This document shows, piece after piece, positions 7,132 through 15,505 of a stretch of DNA of 64,000 nucleotides. The notes beneath the pieces were generated by a model. The model saw only the letters and a list, made by a program, of their open reading frames with translations. It was not told the origin of the DNA and ran no database searches. A program made the translations under genes and the position numbers. The stretch comes from CAKZLS01 sp963771545 (GTDB taxonomy: Bacteria; Pseudomonadota; Alphaproteobacteria; Rhodospirillales; Defluviicoccaceae): the NCBI GenBank assembly GCA_963771545.1, contig CAVYTX010000004.1, positions 186,001-250,000 of the forward strand. The letters are read 5' to 3'. Numbering within the stretch: the stretch's first letter is position 1; every line of letters begins with the position of its first letter.

Positions 7132-9306
7132 CTATGGTTCGATGATGAAGTCTGCCGGAACGTTTTCTTCGAATACCGATGTTTGGACCTCTTCGACCGA
7201 AGCGCCGCTGGGACCTTTCTGGCAAAGCCTGACCATATCGTCCACGGCCAACGGCATGCCGCTGAATACGACCTCCACGCGGTCTTGCGAAATATTCCGG
7301 ACCCATCCGTCCAATGCCCTGCGCAGGGCCTGCTTTCGCACCCAATTGCGGAAACCTACCTTTTGGACTTTTCCGCTCGCCACGGCCCTTACGGCTGTAG
7401 AAGGTGTCTCCATCGCCCTCGCTTTAGCATGTGGGAACAGACTGTCGATCAATACTCCCGCGACGTCGCGCGCTTGTCCTTCCTGCGGAAAATGGTGTAA
7501 GGCGACGTCCGCGTTCGAATTCGCCTCGATGATAGACCAAACCTGATTTTTTGCAGGCAACGTGATGTCCTCGGCAATTAAATCAAAACCGCAGTACGCC
7601 GACGGCGGCACAACTCGCCAAGCTTGCTCAACAATCTCCTGAAACTCAGAATGTACTAACTCAGTGGCGTCTACACCATCACCTCCATGAACAATATTGG
7701 CGGCCCCCTGCAATTGCACTAATTCGCCTTTAGGCAATACAGTCTCGCCTGTAATCCCTCTTGATTCTAGTTGGCGCCTGATGATAGGGTCAATTTTAAT
7801 CATTCCTTTTCCAACATGCGGATTGCGTTTGCGTATTTCATTCTTCTCGTCAATCAATTGTGTAAGCCCTTTTTCTCCATCGCCGACGACATTGGCCGGA
7901 ATGCGGCGCATGGCTGCAACAAATCGCCCCTGGACTACCAGAAGGCGATAATCGCTTCCGCTGATATGCTCCTCTACAACAATATCGCCATTAAGATTGC
8001 CGAACGCCTCTCGCAAGACGGCTTCGTCTTCAATGCCCACAGTTACGCCTCTCCCGCCGGTCCCATGAATCGGTTTGACAACCGCGAATCCTGGCAACTG
8101 GTGGAAAAATTCAACTGCATCTTCGATTTTATCCTTGGTAAAGCGTTTCCCCTTTGGTGTATTGATACCAAATTTTCGCAACAGTCGTTTGAGAGCATCC
8201 TTGTTACTGAAGAGGGAGCGTGTGACCAATGATGTAAATTCCGGCGTGCTTTGGAACATGAATTTAGTGGTGGTACCGTCCGATATCGACCACAAATTCA
8301 AATCTATGTTTTTCACACTCAGATTTCGCGCCCAGCAGGCTTGCCTGAACAACTGGCGGTTAACGGCATATCCTACTGTAAAGCATTCATTGTGCCCCTT
8401 CCAGCCGGGTGCATAGGTAGAAGGTGCGAAGTTGAGAAAATCTGATTTTCTTTTAATTAAATAAGAATTTCTACTGTAATCAAGAATGAGGCCCGCAATT
8501 TCTTGCCCTATTCCTGCCGTCGAGTAAACATGCTGTACCAGATTTGGATCTACTACGGTGTTTATTACCGACCATTTCTGATTCGCCAGATTACCTGCAA
8601 TATCTTCAACGATAAGGTCGACGGCGAGAAGCCCCACTGGAGGAAGGATTGATGCGACACGCTCCGCGACGACGCGGAAGTCCGTGTGCAACCCATCGGT
8701 GAAGGGTTCGTGTTCGTTCTCTCTCGACAAATCGGGCTCACTCGCCAAATCAGGCTCTGAAATCGCTTGCGGTCCCTCGCCGTTGCCGACCGCGGGTTCA
8801 AGCCTCGTGAATGCAACGTAGCACCCTCCGACCACCAACAAACGGTATTGGCGACCTGGAACCCTTTCTTCGACTAAGATCTTCCGAGCCAATTTTGCTG
8901 CATTTGTCCAAGCGTGATTGAACGCAGTCCTATCGCCAACGTTTGTGGCGAGGGCTTCACCCGGTGTCGTTATTGATGGCTTGGTAATTGACGGCTTGAT
9001 TACCAAAGATTGTTCTAATTCCTGGCCCCAAACCCATGCCCTTTCGATATCGTCGGACATAAACACTTTCCCCATTGGCACCGGTATTTTTGCCTCCTTG
9101 AGGAATCTTGTGGCCACGGTTCTTCGAGTGCAAGCATAGAACCCCGGCATGGAGGTTGTGTCGGGGATTTGCCTCTTAAAAAACATATGAACATTCAACC
9201 CCCTGACTAACCAATGATCACCAGCGATCCTGGTGCACGTCAGTCCACGGATCTTTGCCGCACCGGAAAAAAGTTCGTAGTGGGTCAGTTGTGGCGAAAT
9301 CTCCAT
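7132..9306 (-). CDS. Tandem ATP-grasp ligase fused to acylphosphatase, copy 2
   Basis: This is a 724-residue paralogue of the adjacent gene. I chose ATG 9306 (MEISPQLTHYELF) because it aligns with copy 1; the frame is open upstream to an ATG at 9510, so a longer protein is possible. The layout is the same. The first ATP-grasp-like half carries a short duplication, giving SITKPSITTPGEALATN where copy 1 has a single SxxxxGEA. The second ATP-grasp reads AVVKPIHGTGGRGVTVGIED, then VVEEHISGSDYRLLVVQGRF, then IIEANSNADVALHHF. The acylphosphatase domain has Arg653 (GFRNW) and Asn671 (GWVRN). One difference may matter: the metal-site segment is EANSNAD rather than EVNVNAE. It may serve a related but different substrate. 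Confidence 0.88.
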   Translation of the reverse strand: MEISPQLTHYELFSGAAKIRGLTCTRIAGDHWLVRGLNVHMFFKRQIPDTTSMPGFYACTRRTVATRFLKEAKIPVPMGKVFMSDDIERAWVWGQELEQSLVIKPSITKPSITTPGEALATNVGDRTAFNHAWTNAAKLARKILVEERVPGRQYRLLVVGGCYVAFTRLEPAVGNGEGPQAISEPDLASEPDLSRENEHEPFTDGLHTDFRVVAERVASILPPVGLLAVDLIVEDIAGNLANQKWSVINTVVDPNLVQHVYSTAGIGQEIAGLILDYSRNSYLIKRKSDFLNFAPSTYAPGWKGHNECFTVGYAVNRQLFRQACWARNLSVKNIDLNLWSISDGTTTKFMFQSTPEFTSLVTRSLFSNKDALKRLLRKFGINTPKGKRFTKDKIEDAVEFFHQLPGFAVVKPIHGTGGRGVTVGIEDEAVLREAFGNLNGDIVVEEHISGSDYRLLVVQGRFVAAMRRIPANVVGDGEKGLTQLIDEKNEIRKRNPHVGKGMIKIDPIIRRQLESRGITGETVLPKGELVQLQGAANIVHGGDGVDATELVHSEFQEIVEQAWRVVPPSAYCGFDLIAEDITLPAKNQVWSIIEANSNADVALHHFPQEGQARDVAGVLIDSLFPHAKARAMETPSTAVRAVASGKVQKVGFRNWVRKQALRRALDGWVRNISQDRVEVVFSGMPLAVDDMVRLCQKGPSGASVEEVQTSVFEENVPADFIIEP

Positions 9307-9524
9307 AAGCAAACGTTCCGATCTAACAGTAACTGTTTTCAAAGTGTCGGCGCGAGACAAACCATAAAATCGCCACAGGCTAACGTTGACTTGTTCTTGA
9401 TTTATCATGGTGATCGCAGGCATCACGCGCCATTGCTCCGGCCGGGAGGGTTGGCGGAGGTTGCGCCCATCGCGCGGCGCGTACAGAGAACAATTCAACC
9501 CCTTACCCAAACAGCATGCGCTAG

Positions 9525-9558
9525 TCCACGAACGCGAAGTTGTTTTTCATGCGTAACG
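9525..9558. repeat. 34-bp dispersed repeat, copy A
   Basis: This segment begins TCCACGAACGCGAAGTTG and ends GCGTAACG. It recurs at 11924-11957 with 30 of 34 bases identical. Each copy lies upstream of an ATP-grasp/acylphosphatase gene on the minus strand: 219 bases before the ATG 9306 here and 325 bases before 11599 there. It could be a shared control element or a remnant of common coding sequence, since both copies read KNNF(A/G)FVD on the minus strand. Confidence 0.5.
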
Positions 9559-9638
9559 TTTGCCCGGAGGAGTTGTAAACAAAAGCCGCAATTCGGCGCG
9601 GGAAGCGCGGGGTTGGGGGTGACGCTGTTTCCCAAACC

Positions 9639-9902
9639 TCAGGCCGCGTGCTCGATTTCCATGCCATCGGCCAAGAGCTTCCAATCGCCCACCCAGTGGG
9701 ACGTGAAGCGTTCGAGGGCTTCATCTTTTGCGCAACAAATATCCGCGGTTCCCGCTCCAAAGATGCTTTGCACCGGAACGTGGTGAACGTCACCGATGGT
9801 TTCATGCTCGCGGCAATAAACCACGCCGACGGTCATGACGGCGTGCGGAGACGCAGCGCGGCAGACCGCGCCGACAAGGCCGTTTCCCGCTTGCCAAACC
9901 AC
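9639..9902 (-). CDS. Hypothetical small protein (87 residues)
   Basis: This open frame starts at ATG 9902 and ends at 9639. It contains a cysteine- and acid-rich stretch (VVYCREHETIGDVHHVPVQS, then FGAGTADICCAKDEALERF). Composition is more protein-like than in neighbouring frames, and it lies on the same strand upstream of ATP-grasp copy 2. I see no clear ribosome-binding site and do not recognise a family. It may be a small gene, a fragment, or chance. The 9359-10015 stretch holds nothing else I can support. Confidence 0.3.
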   Translation of the reverse strand: MVWQAGNGLVGAVCRAASPHAVMTVGVVYCREHETIGDVHHVPVQSIFGAGTADICCAKDEALERFTSHWVGDWKLLADGMEIEHAA

Positions 9903-10015
9903 CTAATGGGTGACCCCACTCTGCTCGTGCACGCAGCGCCCGATTAACTATTTCTGACCCCATCAAGTCTGCGTAGTCGATTTTGCGCAGTAGCCATCCC
10001 GAAACTACAAACTCT

Positions 10016-11599
10016 CTACGGCGAAGACGATCGCTGCCGGGACCGCACAGCAAAGCGGGGGCTTCGAAGCTGAGCCGTTTCGGTGGGAGCTTTGGAGCTG
10101 GATCGTTGGGCCGGATGCTCTAAAGTTAGTCCCCACTCCGTGGCTGCGGACGTGGACTGCGATGAAGCTTGCTCTCTGTTTCTTATCCCAAAGTCGGCAT
10201 CGGCCGATATGTCTGCTTCCATTATTGAAAGGCCTGAAACTGCTGCTTTCTCTGGGCCCTTCGCCACAAGCATCAACATGGTTTCCACCCTCCGAATGGG
10301 TCCTTTAAGAACGACGCATACCGAACCGTCTTCCAAATTTTCGACATGCCCTGAAAGCCCTCTTGCTCGCGCCCGGTTTACAATCCAGTTTCGGTATCCG
10401 ACCTTCTGTACCTTCCCCTCGACCCTCACTGAAACCGTGAGGCGTTTGTTCCTTATGCGCGGTTTGCTGATCCCTTGGCGTCCAAGGCCGATATCCAAAT
10501 GACCCCAGTCGTCAAGATGGGCGCTCCATAAGCGGGCGGCAATTCGAGGATCCACATTGGCAGTCAGCCAGGCCGCCCAACGCGTATTACCTTCCAGAAT
10601 TACCGGCCCATGTACTGAGATTGCAACATCCCAGCCGATGGTTGTCGGGGCGCCAATCCCTTCATGGCATTCGGTACAGACACTAAACGCCCTCCCGATC
10701 TCCGGAATTCGGTAATCTGCAAATTTGATCGATGAGACTGGGTGTTCCTTAACTGTATCGCCAGATTTATTGAGGGCGTCCCCAATAATAACTCCATCAT
10801 ATATATTAATACCACAGTACAATCCTCCAGAGGAAACAAAATCGACTACTGTTGCGCTGGATCCACAACGTAAAGCTGCCCCCATAACGTGCGCCCTACC
10901 AAATCTATCGAGATAGGTTAAGCATCTTATCGTATTAATAGATGTTGGATTTATAGCAGAAAGTGTATCGCTTTGTTCTATTGATTCTTCCATTATATAA
11001 TGTTCCGGAGAATTTTGAAAAATTGATAAAAGTTCTTCTGTTGATGCCGGTAACTTTACACCGCCCGCAAATGTTAACGATCCCCCTTTAATCAAAAAAG
11101 CACCACGCCCCCCTTCGCCTTTACGCTTTTTGGCAAATAATTTAGAATGAGATATATCAGTTAATACATCCTGAGTGCTACTCCATTGACTATTTTCAAT
11201 ATTAAGTGCCCGATCATGATTGATTAACCATATAATTTTGGGAGTTAAATGGCCCATCGAACTGATAAGTGAATTCAATATAAATTTATCGTCAAAAATT
11301 ATTTTACTGAATTCTTGGTGTGATAAAGCGTACATATTCATTTCCCTAAAAAAGGTACCATATCGATTGCGGCATCGAGTATCACTTGATGTGATTGATG
11401 CGTAATATGAAGGGAAATTTGAAAATATATGCTGTCTTGCCTGAACTATTATTTTTTTCTCGTAGGCTTCATACGCTTGTCTGGTCCGAGAGCAAACTTC
11501 CGCATCAAGACCATTTTGTAGGGCTTGAGCTTCGTTTATTTCTAATCGTCTAAGTTTACTTAATAGAGGCATACTTAGAATTGATCGTGTGGTGTTCAT
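10016..11599 (-). CDS. Sugar-transfer-type ATP-grasp protein fused to acylphosphatase, copy 3
   Basis: This is a 527-residue protein starting at ATG 11599, with a strong AAGGTGAG site three bases upstream. Residues 150-370 resemble the ATP-grasp domain seen in capsule and sugar-transfer clusters (ATPgrasp_ST type): AKKRKGEGGRGAFLI at 156 for nucleotide binding, SINTIRCLTYLDRFG at 220, DFVSSGGLYCGINIYDG at 253, and GWDVAIS...VILEGNTRWAAW at 322-344 for the metal site. Residues 387-462 are an acylphosphatase domain with Arg403 (GYRNW) and Asn421 (VENL). The Ser/Ala-rich tail after 465 looks unstructured. The 10.6-11.6 kb half is clearly AT-rich compared with its neighbours, which suggests transfer. 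The substrate is unknown. Confidence 0.85.
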   Translation of the reverse strand: MNTTRSILSMPLLSKLRRLEINEAQALQNGLDAEVCSRTRQAYEAYEKKIIVQARQHIFSNFPSYYASITSSDTRCRNRYGTFFREMNMYALSHQEFSKIIFDDKFILNSLISSMGHLTPKIIWLINHDRALNIENSQWSSTQDVLTDISHSKLFAKKRKGEGGRGAFLIKGGSLTFAGGVKLPASTEELLSIFQNSPEHYIMEESIEQSDTLSAINPTSINTIRCLTYLDRFGRAHVMGAALRCGSSATVVDFVSSGGLYCGINIYDGVIIGDALNKSGDTVKEHPVSSIKFADYRIPEIGRAFSVCTECHEGIGAPTTIGWDVAISVHGPVILEGNTRWAAWLTANVDPRIAARLWSAHLDDWGHLDIGLGRQGISKPRIRNKRLTVSVRVEGKVQKVGYRNWIVNRARARGLSGHVENLEDGSVCVVLKGPIRRVETMLMLVAKGPEKAAVSGLSIMEADISADADFGIRNREQASSQSTSAATEWGLTLEHPAQRSSSKAPTETAQLRSPRFAVRSRQRSSSP

Positions 11600-12151
11600 C
11601 TCTCACCTTATATCCCTCATTCGCATGAAACTAAACGCGCGCATGCGTAAATTGTTTCCGCTGCGGTGCGGAGGGAGCGTGGATTGAATTTCGTTGATGA
11701 TGGAGAAGCCGTTTGCGTGACGGCTGCTTGAACACTTTTGATATTCCCAATTCGCACCCCCGAACGGCTCCGTTGTCCTTGACTGCAATGTCACCCAGAT
11801 AAGCCGGCCTGTCCAGTCACGGACGAGAGATAAACCGGCCCCAAGGCTTTCTGGCGCACCCCTCTCGCGCCGTTTACACTGGCCGATTTTGCGTGGACAT
11901 TCTGCCAAAACCTGATGTGATAATCCACGAACCCGAAGTTGTTTTTGTCGCGTAACGGAGTTCCCTCATTAGTTGCGCAACGGCCGGAAATCTTTGTTGA
12001 GGAGTTGTTCTTGCGCGGCGCGGCCAAATCCCGAAGTATACTCCACTTTCACTGCTTTACTGCTCCTGAGTACGGCGATCGAAACCAAGATCTAGAAGGT
12101 CGATTAGTTTCTTCTAATGGGCTGCTTTTGTTAAGACTTCCCCGGGACTGA
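11600..12151. other. Intergenic region between ATP-grasp copy 3 and the IS4 element
   Basis: I cannot support a gene here. Minus-strand frames at 11603-11908 and 11791-12027 are open but have no recognisable content apart from the 34-bp repeat at 11924-11957. The ribosome-binding site of copy 3 is at 11602-11609. The left target duplication of the IS4 element (GGGTCAGGG) begins at 12152. Confidence 0.5.
11924..11957. repeat. 34-bp dispersed repeat, copy B
   Basis: This is the partner of 9525-9558. It begins TCCACGAACCCGAAGTTG and ends GCGTAACG. Copies A and B differ at four positions, three of them adjacent (CAT versus GTC) in the middle. Confidence 0.5.
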
Positions 12152-13137
12152 GGGTCAGGGCACGCTACACGACAGTCTAGCTGAGAGGCCGAGAATGTGC
12201 TGTTCTGGACGATTCTGTCTTGCGAACGGAGCCGTTCATGAACCGACATCTTCTCGACGCTCTCATGGGTACGCTATCGCGCCATCTTGATCTCGGCAAG
12301 TCGCGTGTGGAAACGTTGGCGTTGCTGATTTTGGGTATGGTCAACGGCCGCACGGTCAATCTGAGTCACATTGCCAGCCAGCTTTCCGGGACCGCTTCGA
12401 TCCCATCGGCGTATCGCCGCCTGCAGCGATTTTTCCAGTATGTGCGCCTCGACGGGAACTGGTCGGCGCCGCTCATTGTCAAGTGGCTGGGGATCAAGCC
12501 GCCTTGGGTCCTGTGCCTGGATCGGACCAACTGGAAGATCGGCCGCCGTGACGTCAACATCCTGACGCTGGCGATCACCACGCGGCGGGTGCGCATCCCG
12601 CTGATGTGGACGCTGCTGCCCAGCGGCGGATGCAGCACCCAGGATGACCGCATCGACTTGATGCGTCGCTATTTTCCTCGCCGACCGCGAGTTCATCGGC
12701 GTCAGGTGGATGGAATTCCTGTTGAAAAACAAAATCATCTTCGCCATCCGGCTGAAGGAGGACACCGTCATCTATCTCGAGGACGGTCACACCTATCAAT
12801 TCAAAAGCCTCTTGCGCACGCGCCGGAAAGCTAAGCAGATCCTGGCGCGGCCGGGACGTCTCGCCGCCATGACCGACTGCCCGGGACTGCCTCTCACGTT
12901 CGCGGCCAAGCGCCTCGCCGACGATGAGTTCCTGATCGTCGCCACCAACGGACCCACCGACAAGGCTCTCCACATCTACAGGAAACGGTGGCAGATCGAA
13001 TGCTTGTTTGGCGACAGCAAAACCCGTGGTCTCAACATGGAAGACACGCGTATCACCGACCCGGCCAAACTCAACACCCTCCTCATCATCATCTCTCTCG
13101 CCATGGCCTGGGCCCACGTTACCGCCGCCACCGCTCA

Positions 13138-14055
13138 GAAGCCGTCTTGAAACTCAATTTTTGGCTGGATTGGCGGGTTCAGATGTGATTCCAAACGGTT
13201 GTCAAAGCCAGTTTGGAGGGGCACATGTGGACACCGACCACCCGGCGGCAACATAGCCGCGATCATCTGCGTTATGGAAGCGATCTGAGCGATGCGGAGT
13301 GGGAGATCATCGCGCCGTTCATGCCGCCGCCGGCGCGGACCGGCCGGCCCCGCGAATGGCCGATGCGCGAGATCATGAACGCCATCTTCTACGTCCTGCG
13401 GGCCGGCTGCGCCTGGCGCATGCTGCCCAAGGACTTCCCGCCGATGACGACGGTCTACGGTTGGTTCCTGCGCTTCCGCCGCGAGGGCCTGTTCGAGACC
13501 ATCAACCACCATCTCGTCGCGCTCGACCGCGAGCGGGTCGGGCGGGAGGCCAGTCCGTCGGCGGCGGTGATCGACAGCCAGAGCGTCAAGACCGTCGAAG
13601 CCGGCGGCCCCAGGGGCTACGACGGGGCCAAGAAGATCAAGGGCCGCAAGCGCCACGCCATGGTCGATACCGATGGGCGGGCGCTGGTGATTCAAGCCCA
13701 CCCGGCCGACATTCAGGATCGCGACGGCGCGATCCCGCTGCTCAAGGCGTCGCGGCGATCGTTCCCCTTCGTCGAACTCGCCTTCGCCGACAGCGCCTAT
13801 GGCGCCCAGCGGGTCAAGGACGCCACCTGCATCGCCATCGAGGTGGTCAAGAAGATCGCTGACCAGGTCGGCTTCCAGGTCCTGCCAAGGCGATGGGTGG
13901 TCGAGCGCTTCTTCGCCTGGATCAACCGTAACCGAAGGCTCGCCAAAGACTTCGAAGCCACCATCGCCTCCGCCCAAACCTTCCTCTACGCCGCTTCCGT
14001 CATGATGCTCACCCGACGCTTGGCACGCTCAACATGAGTTTCGAGTCGGACTCTC
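13138..14055 (+). mobile_element. IS5-family (IS1031-like) insertion sequence nested in IS4
   Basis: This is a 918-bp element. The left end is GAAGCCGTCTTGAAACTCA and the reverse complement of the right end is GAGTCCGACTCGAAACTCA, a 19-bp imperfect inverted repeat. It is flanked by TCA on both sides (13135-13137 and 14056-14058), the TNA duplication usual for this group; the direct repeat extends to CTCAG if the shared outer bases are counted. Confidence 0.88.
13225..14037 (+). CDS. IS5-family transposase, apparently intact
   Basis: This is a 270-residue transposase. ATG 13225 (MWTPTTRRQHSRDHL) was chosen because GGAGGGG lies a few bases upstream; an in-frame start at 13213 is less likely. 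The DUF4096-like N-terminus is recognisable (LSDAEWEIIAPFMPP, then MREIMNAIFYVLRAGCAWRM). The DDE catalytic core follows: IDSQSVKTVE with the first Asp, FADSAYG with the second, and VVERFFAWINRNRRLAKDFE with the Glu. No frameshift or stop is seen, so this is likely the most recent and potentially active element in the window. Confidence 0.93.
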   Translation: MWTPTTRRQHSRDHLRYGSDLSDAEWEIIAPFMPPPARTGRPREWPMREIMNAIFYVLRAGCAWRMLPKDFPPMTTVYGWFLRFRREGLFETINHHLVALDRERVGREASPSAAVIDSQSVKTVEAGGPRGYDGAKKIKGRKRHAMVDTDGRALVIQAHPADIQDRDGAIPLLKASRRSFPFVELAFADSAYGAQRVKDATCIAIEVVKKIADQVGFQVLPRRWVVERFFAWINRNRRLAKDFEATIASAQTFLYAASVMMLTRRLARST

Positions 14056-14243
14056 AGGCCGGCGCCGCCATCAAGAAACGCACACACGGATACCGCTACA
14101 AATCCTGGTTTCGCCTCGGCTTCGACCTCCTACGAAACTGGATCCTCCACCAACCCGACAAAGCCGCACATACCTGGACACGAACTTGGCCAAAGCGACG
14201 CCTCAATCCAAAAACCAGCAGAGTCGTGTAGTGTGGGTCAGGG

Positions 14244-14621
14244 CTGGCATTGTAGCAAGATGGACAAGGACCAGCGAAGTGAAGCGTTTTGGCGGGTCAA
14301 AGAGAGTGGAACGGAAAGACGGAGCATGCGAAATCCCGGACTGTGCTTGGTCGGTTCTATTCGCCAAAAACGATGCCTGTTTTATTTCGGGCCAATGAAA
14401 TTACCGAGCTATCGAATGTCAAGTCGTCAAAAGCCGTGTTTTCTGCAGAAAATGTCGTCTTTTTCGGGGTTTTTCTTGACGACACGTATCGTCATTGCCG
14501 AATCTCCGGATCAACTCGGCGCGGGTTGCTTAATTCCGGCCCTTGGGCTATGCGGGCGACCCAAGAAGGCGCCTTCGCAAACGCGCCATTCCCCAAGACA
14601 GCCATTCAAAGTGACACGCCG
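14244..14621. other. Intergenic region upstream of hisG
   Basis: No gene is supported between the IS4 target duplication and hisG. The hisG frame stays open upstream to 14289, but the extra 111 codons show no HisG similarity and look like chance reading. The hisG promoter must lie here if the IS insertion did not separate it from the gene. Confidence 0.5.
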
Positions 14622-15494
14622 ATGCCGCAACTGAAGATGGGAATTCCCAAGGGCAGTCTCGAGGCCGCCACCGTGGAGCTGTTCGGGCACGCCGGGTGGA
14701 CCATCTCGTCCCGGTCGCGCAACTACTTCCCGTCGGTGGACGATCCGGAGATGACCTGCGCCCTAGTACGATCCCAAGAAATGGGGCCGTACGTGGCGGC
14801 GGGGACGCTGGACGCCGGGCTCACCGGCATCGACTGGGTGATGGAGACCGAGGCCGACGTGGCGGTGGTCTCCAATCTGGTGTACTCCAAGGCAACCGAC
14901 CAGCCGGCCCGCTGGGTGCTGGTGGTGGACCGCGAGTTCCCCATCCAGTCGGTCGAGGATCTGCGCGGCAAGACCATCGCAACCGAGCTGGTGGGCTTCA
15001 CCCGGCGCTATCTCGCCGGGCGCGGCATCGAGGCCCGGGTGGAGTTCTCGTGGGGGGCCACCGAGGCCAAGGTGGTGGAGGGCATGGCCGACGCGGCGGT
15101 GGAAATCACCGAGACCGGTAGCACCATTCGCGCCCATGGGCTGCGCATCGTCTGCGACCTGCTGCATACCCACACCGTGCTGATCGCCAACAACGACGCG
15201 CTCAAGGACCCGTGGCGCCGGGCCAAGATCGATCAGATCGCGCTGCTGCTGAACGCGGCGCTGGCGGCGCGCAACAAGGTCTTGGTGAAGATGAACGCGC
15301 CGGCGGACCGGCTCGCCGACGTGGTGGCGCTGCTGCCGAGCCTGCACGCGCCCACCGTCAGCCCGCTCAGCGACACCCAGTGGGTGGCCGTGGAGACGGT
15401 GGTGGACCGCCCCCTGCTGCGGATCCTGATCCCGGCGCTCAAGGCCGCCGGCGCCGAAGGGATTTTGGAACTGCACCTCAACAAGATGGTTTGA
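14622..15494 (+). CDS. hisG: ATP phosphoribosyltransferase, long form
   Basis: This enzyme catalyses the first step of histidine synthesis, joining ATP and PRPP to give phosphoribosyl-ATP. The 290-residue length from ATG 14622 (MPQLKMGIPKGSLEAATVEL) fits the long, hexameric HisG with a C-terminal regulatory domain. The N-terminal KGSLEAAT and the LVGFTRRYLAGRG segment are recognisable, and the PRPP-binding loop is EITETGSTIRAHGL. The C-terminal ACT-like domain (about 210-290) would bind histidine for feedback control, so no HisZ partner is needed. The start codon has no clear Shine-Dalgarno site. The next gene follows after 11 bases. Confidence 0.94.
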   Translation: MPQLKMGIPKGSLEAATVELFGHAGWTISSRSRNYFPSVDDPEMTCALVRSQEMGPYVAAGTLDAGLTGIDWVMETEADVAVVSNLVYSKATDQPARWVLVVDREFPIQSVEDLRGKTIATELVGFTRRYLAGRGIEARVEFSWGATEAKVVEGMADAAVEITETGSTIRAHGLRIVCDLLHTHTVLIANNDALKDPWRRAKIDQIALLLNAALAARNKVLVKMNAPADRLADVVALLPSLHAPTVSPLSDTQWVAVETVVDRPLLRILIPALKAAGAEGILELHLNKMV

Positions 15495-15505
15495 AAAGGA
15501 AAATC

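Larger units (their letters stand above)
6994..9353. repeat. Tandem duplication, copy 2 (CNBD tail plus ATP-grasp gene)
   Basis: This is the second unit of the duplication that starts at 4444. Its left boundary is fused to the 90-bp membrane-protein fragment, and its right boundary lies about 45 bases upstream of the ATP-grasp start codon. By eye the acylphosphatase ends of the two encoded proteins agree at 81 of the last 88 residues, while the N-terminal halves have diverged further. Confidence 0.8.
12238..14231 (+). pseudogene. IS4-family transposase, frameshifted and split by IS5
   Basis: It starts at ATG 12238 (MNRHLLDALMGTLSRHLDLG). The first catalytic Asp is in LCLDRTNW. At about 12675 the frame shifts and a short piece is apparently missing: DLMRRY should run on to the LADREFIG motif, which appears in another frame. 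The YREK-type signature is intact (YRKRWQIECLFGDSK). The frame then enters the IS5 insertion after TAATAQ and resumes after it with AGAAIKKRTHGYRYKSWF, ending at TAG 14229-14231 inside the right inverted repeat. Excising the IS5 element and one TCA restores the frame at that site, but the earlier shift means the transposase was probably already inactive. Confidence 0.85.
12161..14234 (+). mobile_element. IS4-family insertion sequence, carrying a nested IS5-family element
   Basis: The element is bounded by a perfect 9-bp direct repeat, GGGTCAGGG, at 12152-12160 and 14235-14243. Its ends are inverted repeats: CACGCTACACGAC on the left and the reverse complement of GTCGTGTAGTGT on the right. The transposase gene is interrupted by an IS5-family element (13138-14055) and is also damaged near 12675. 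The intact target duplication shows that the outer element arrived by transposition and has not been rearranged at its ends. Confidence 0.88.

Noticed and set aside
11603..12027. Two small minus-strand proteins upstream of ATP-grasp copy 3
   Set aside because: The frames overlap each other, show no domain or start signal, and only share the 34-bp repeat with another locus.
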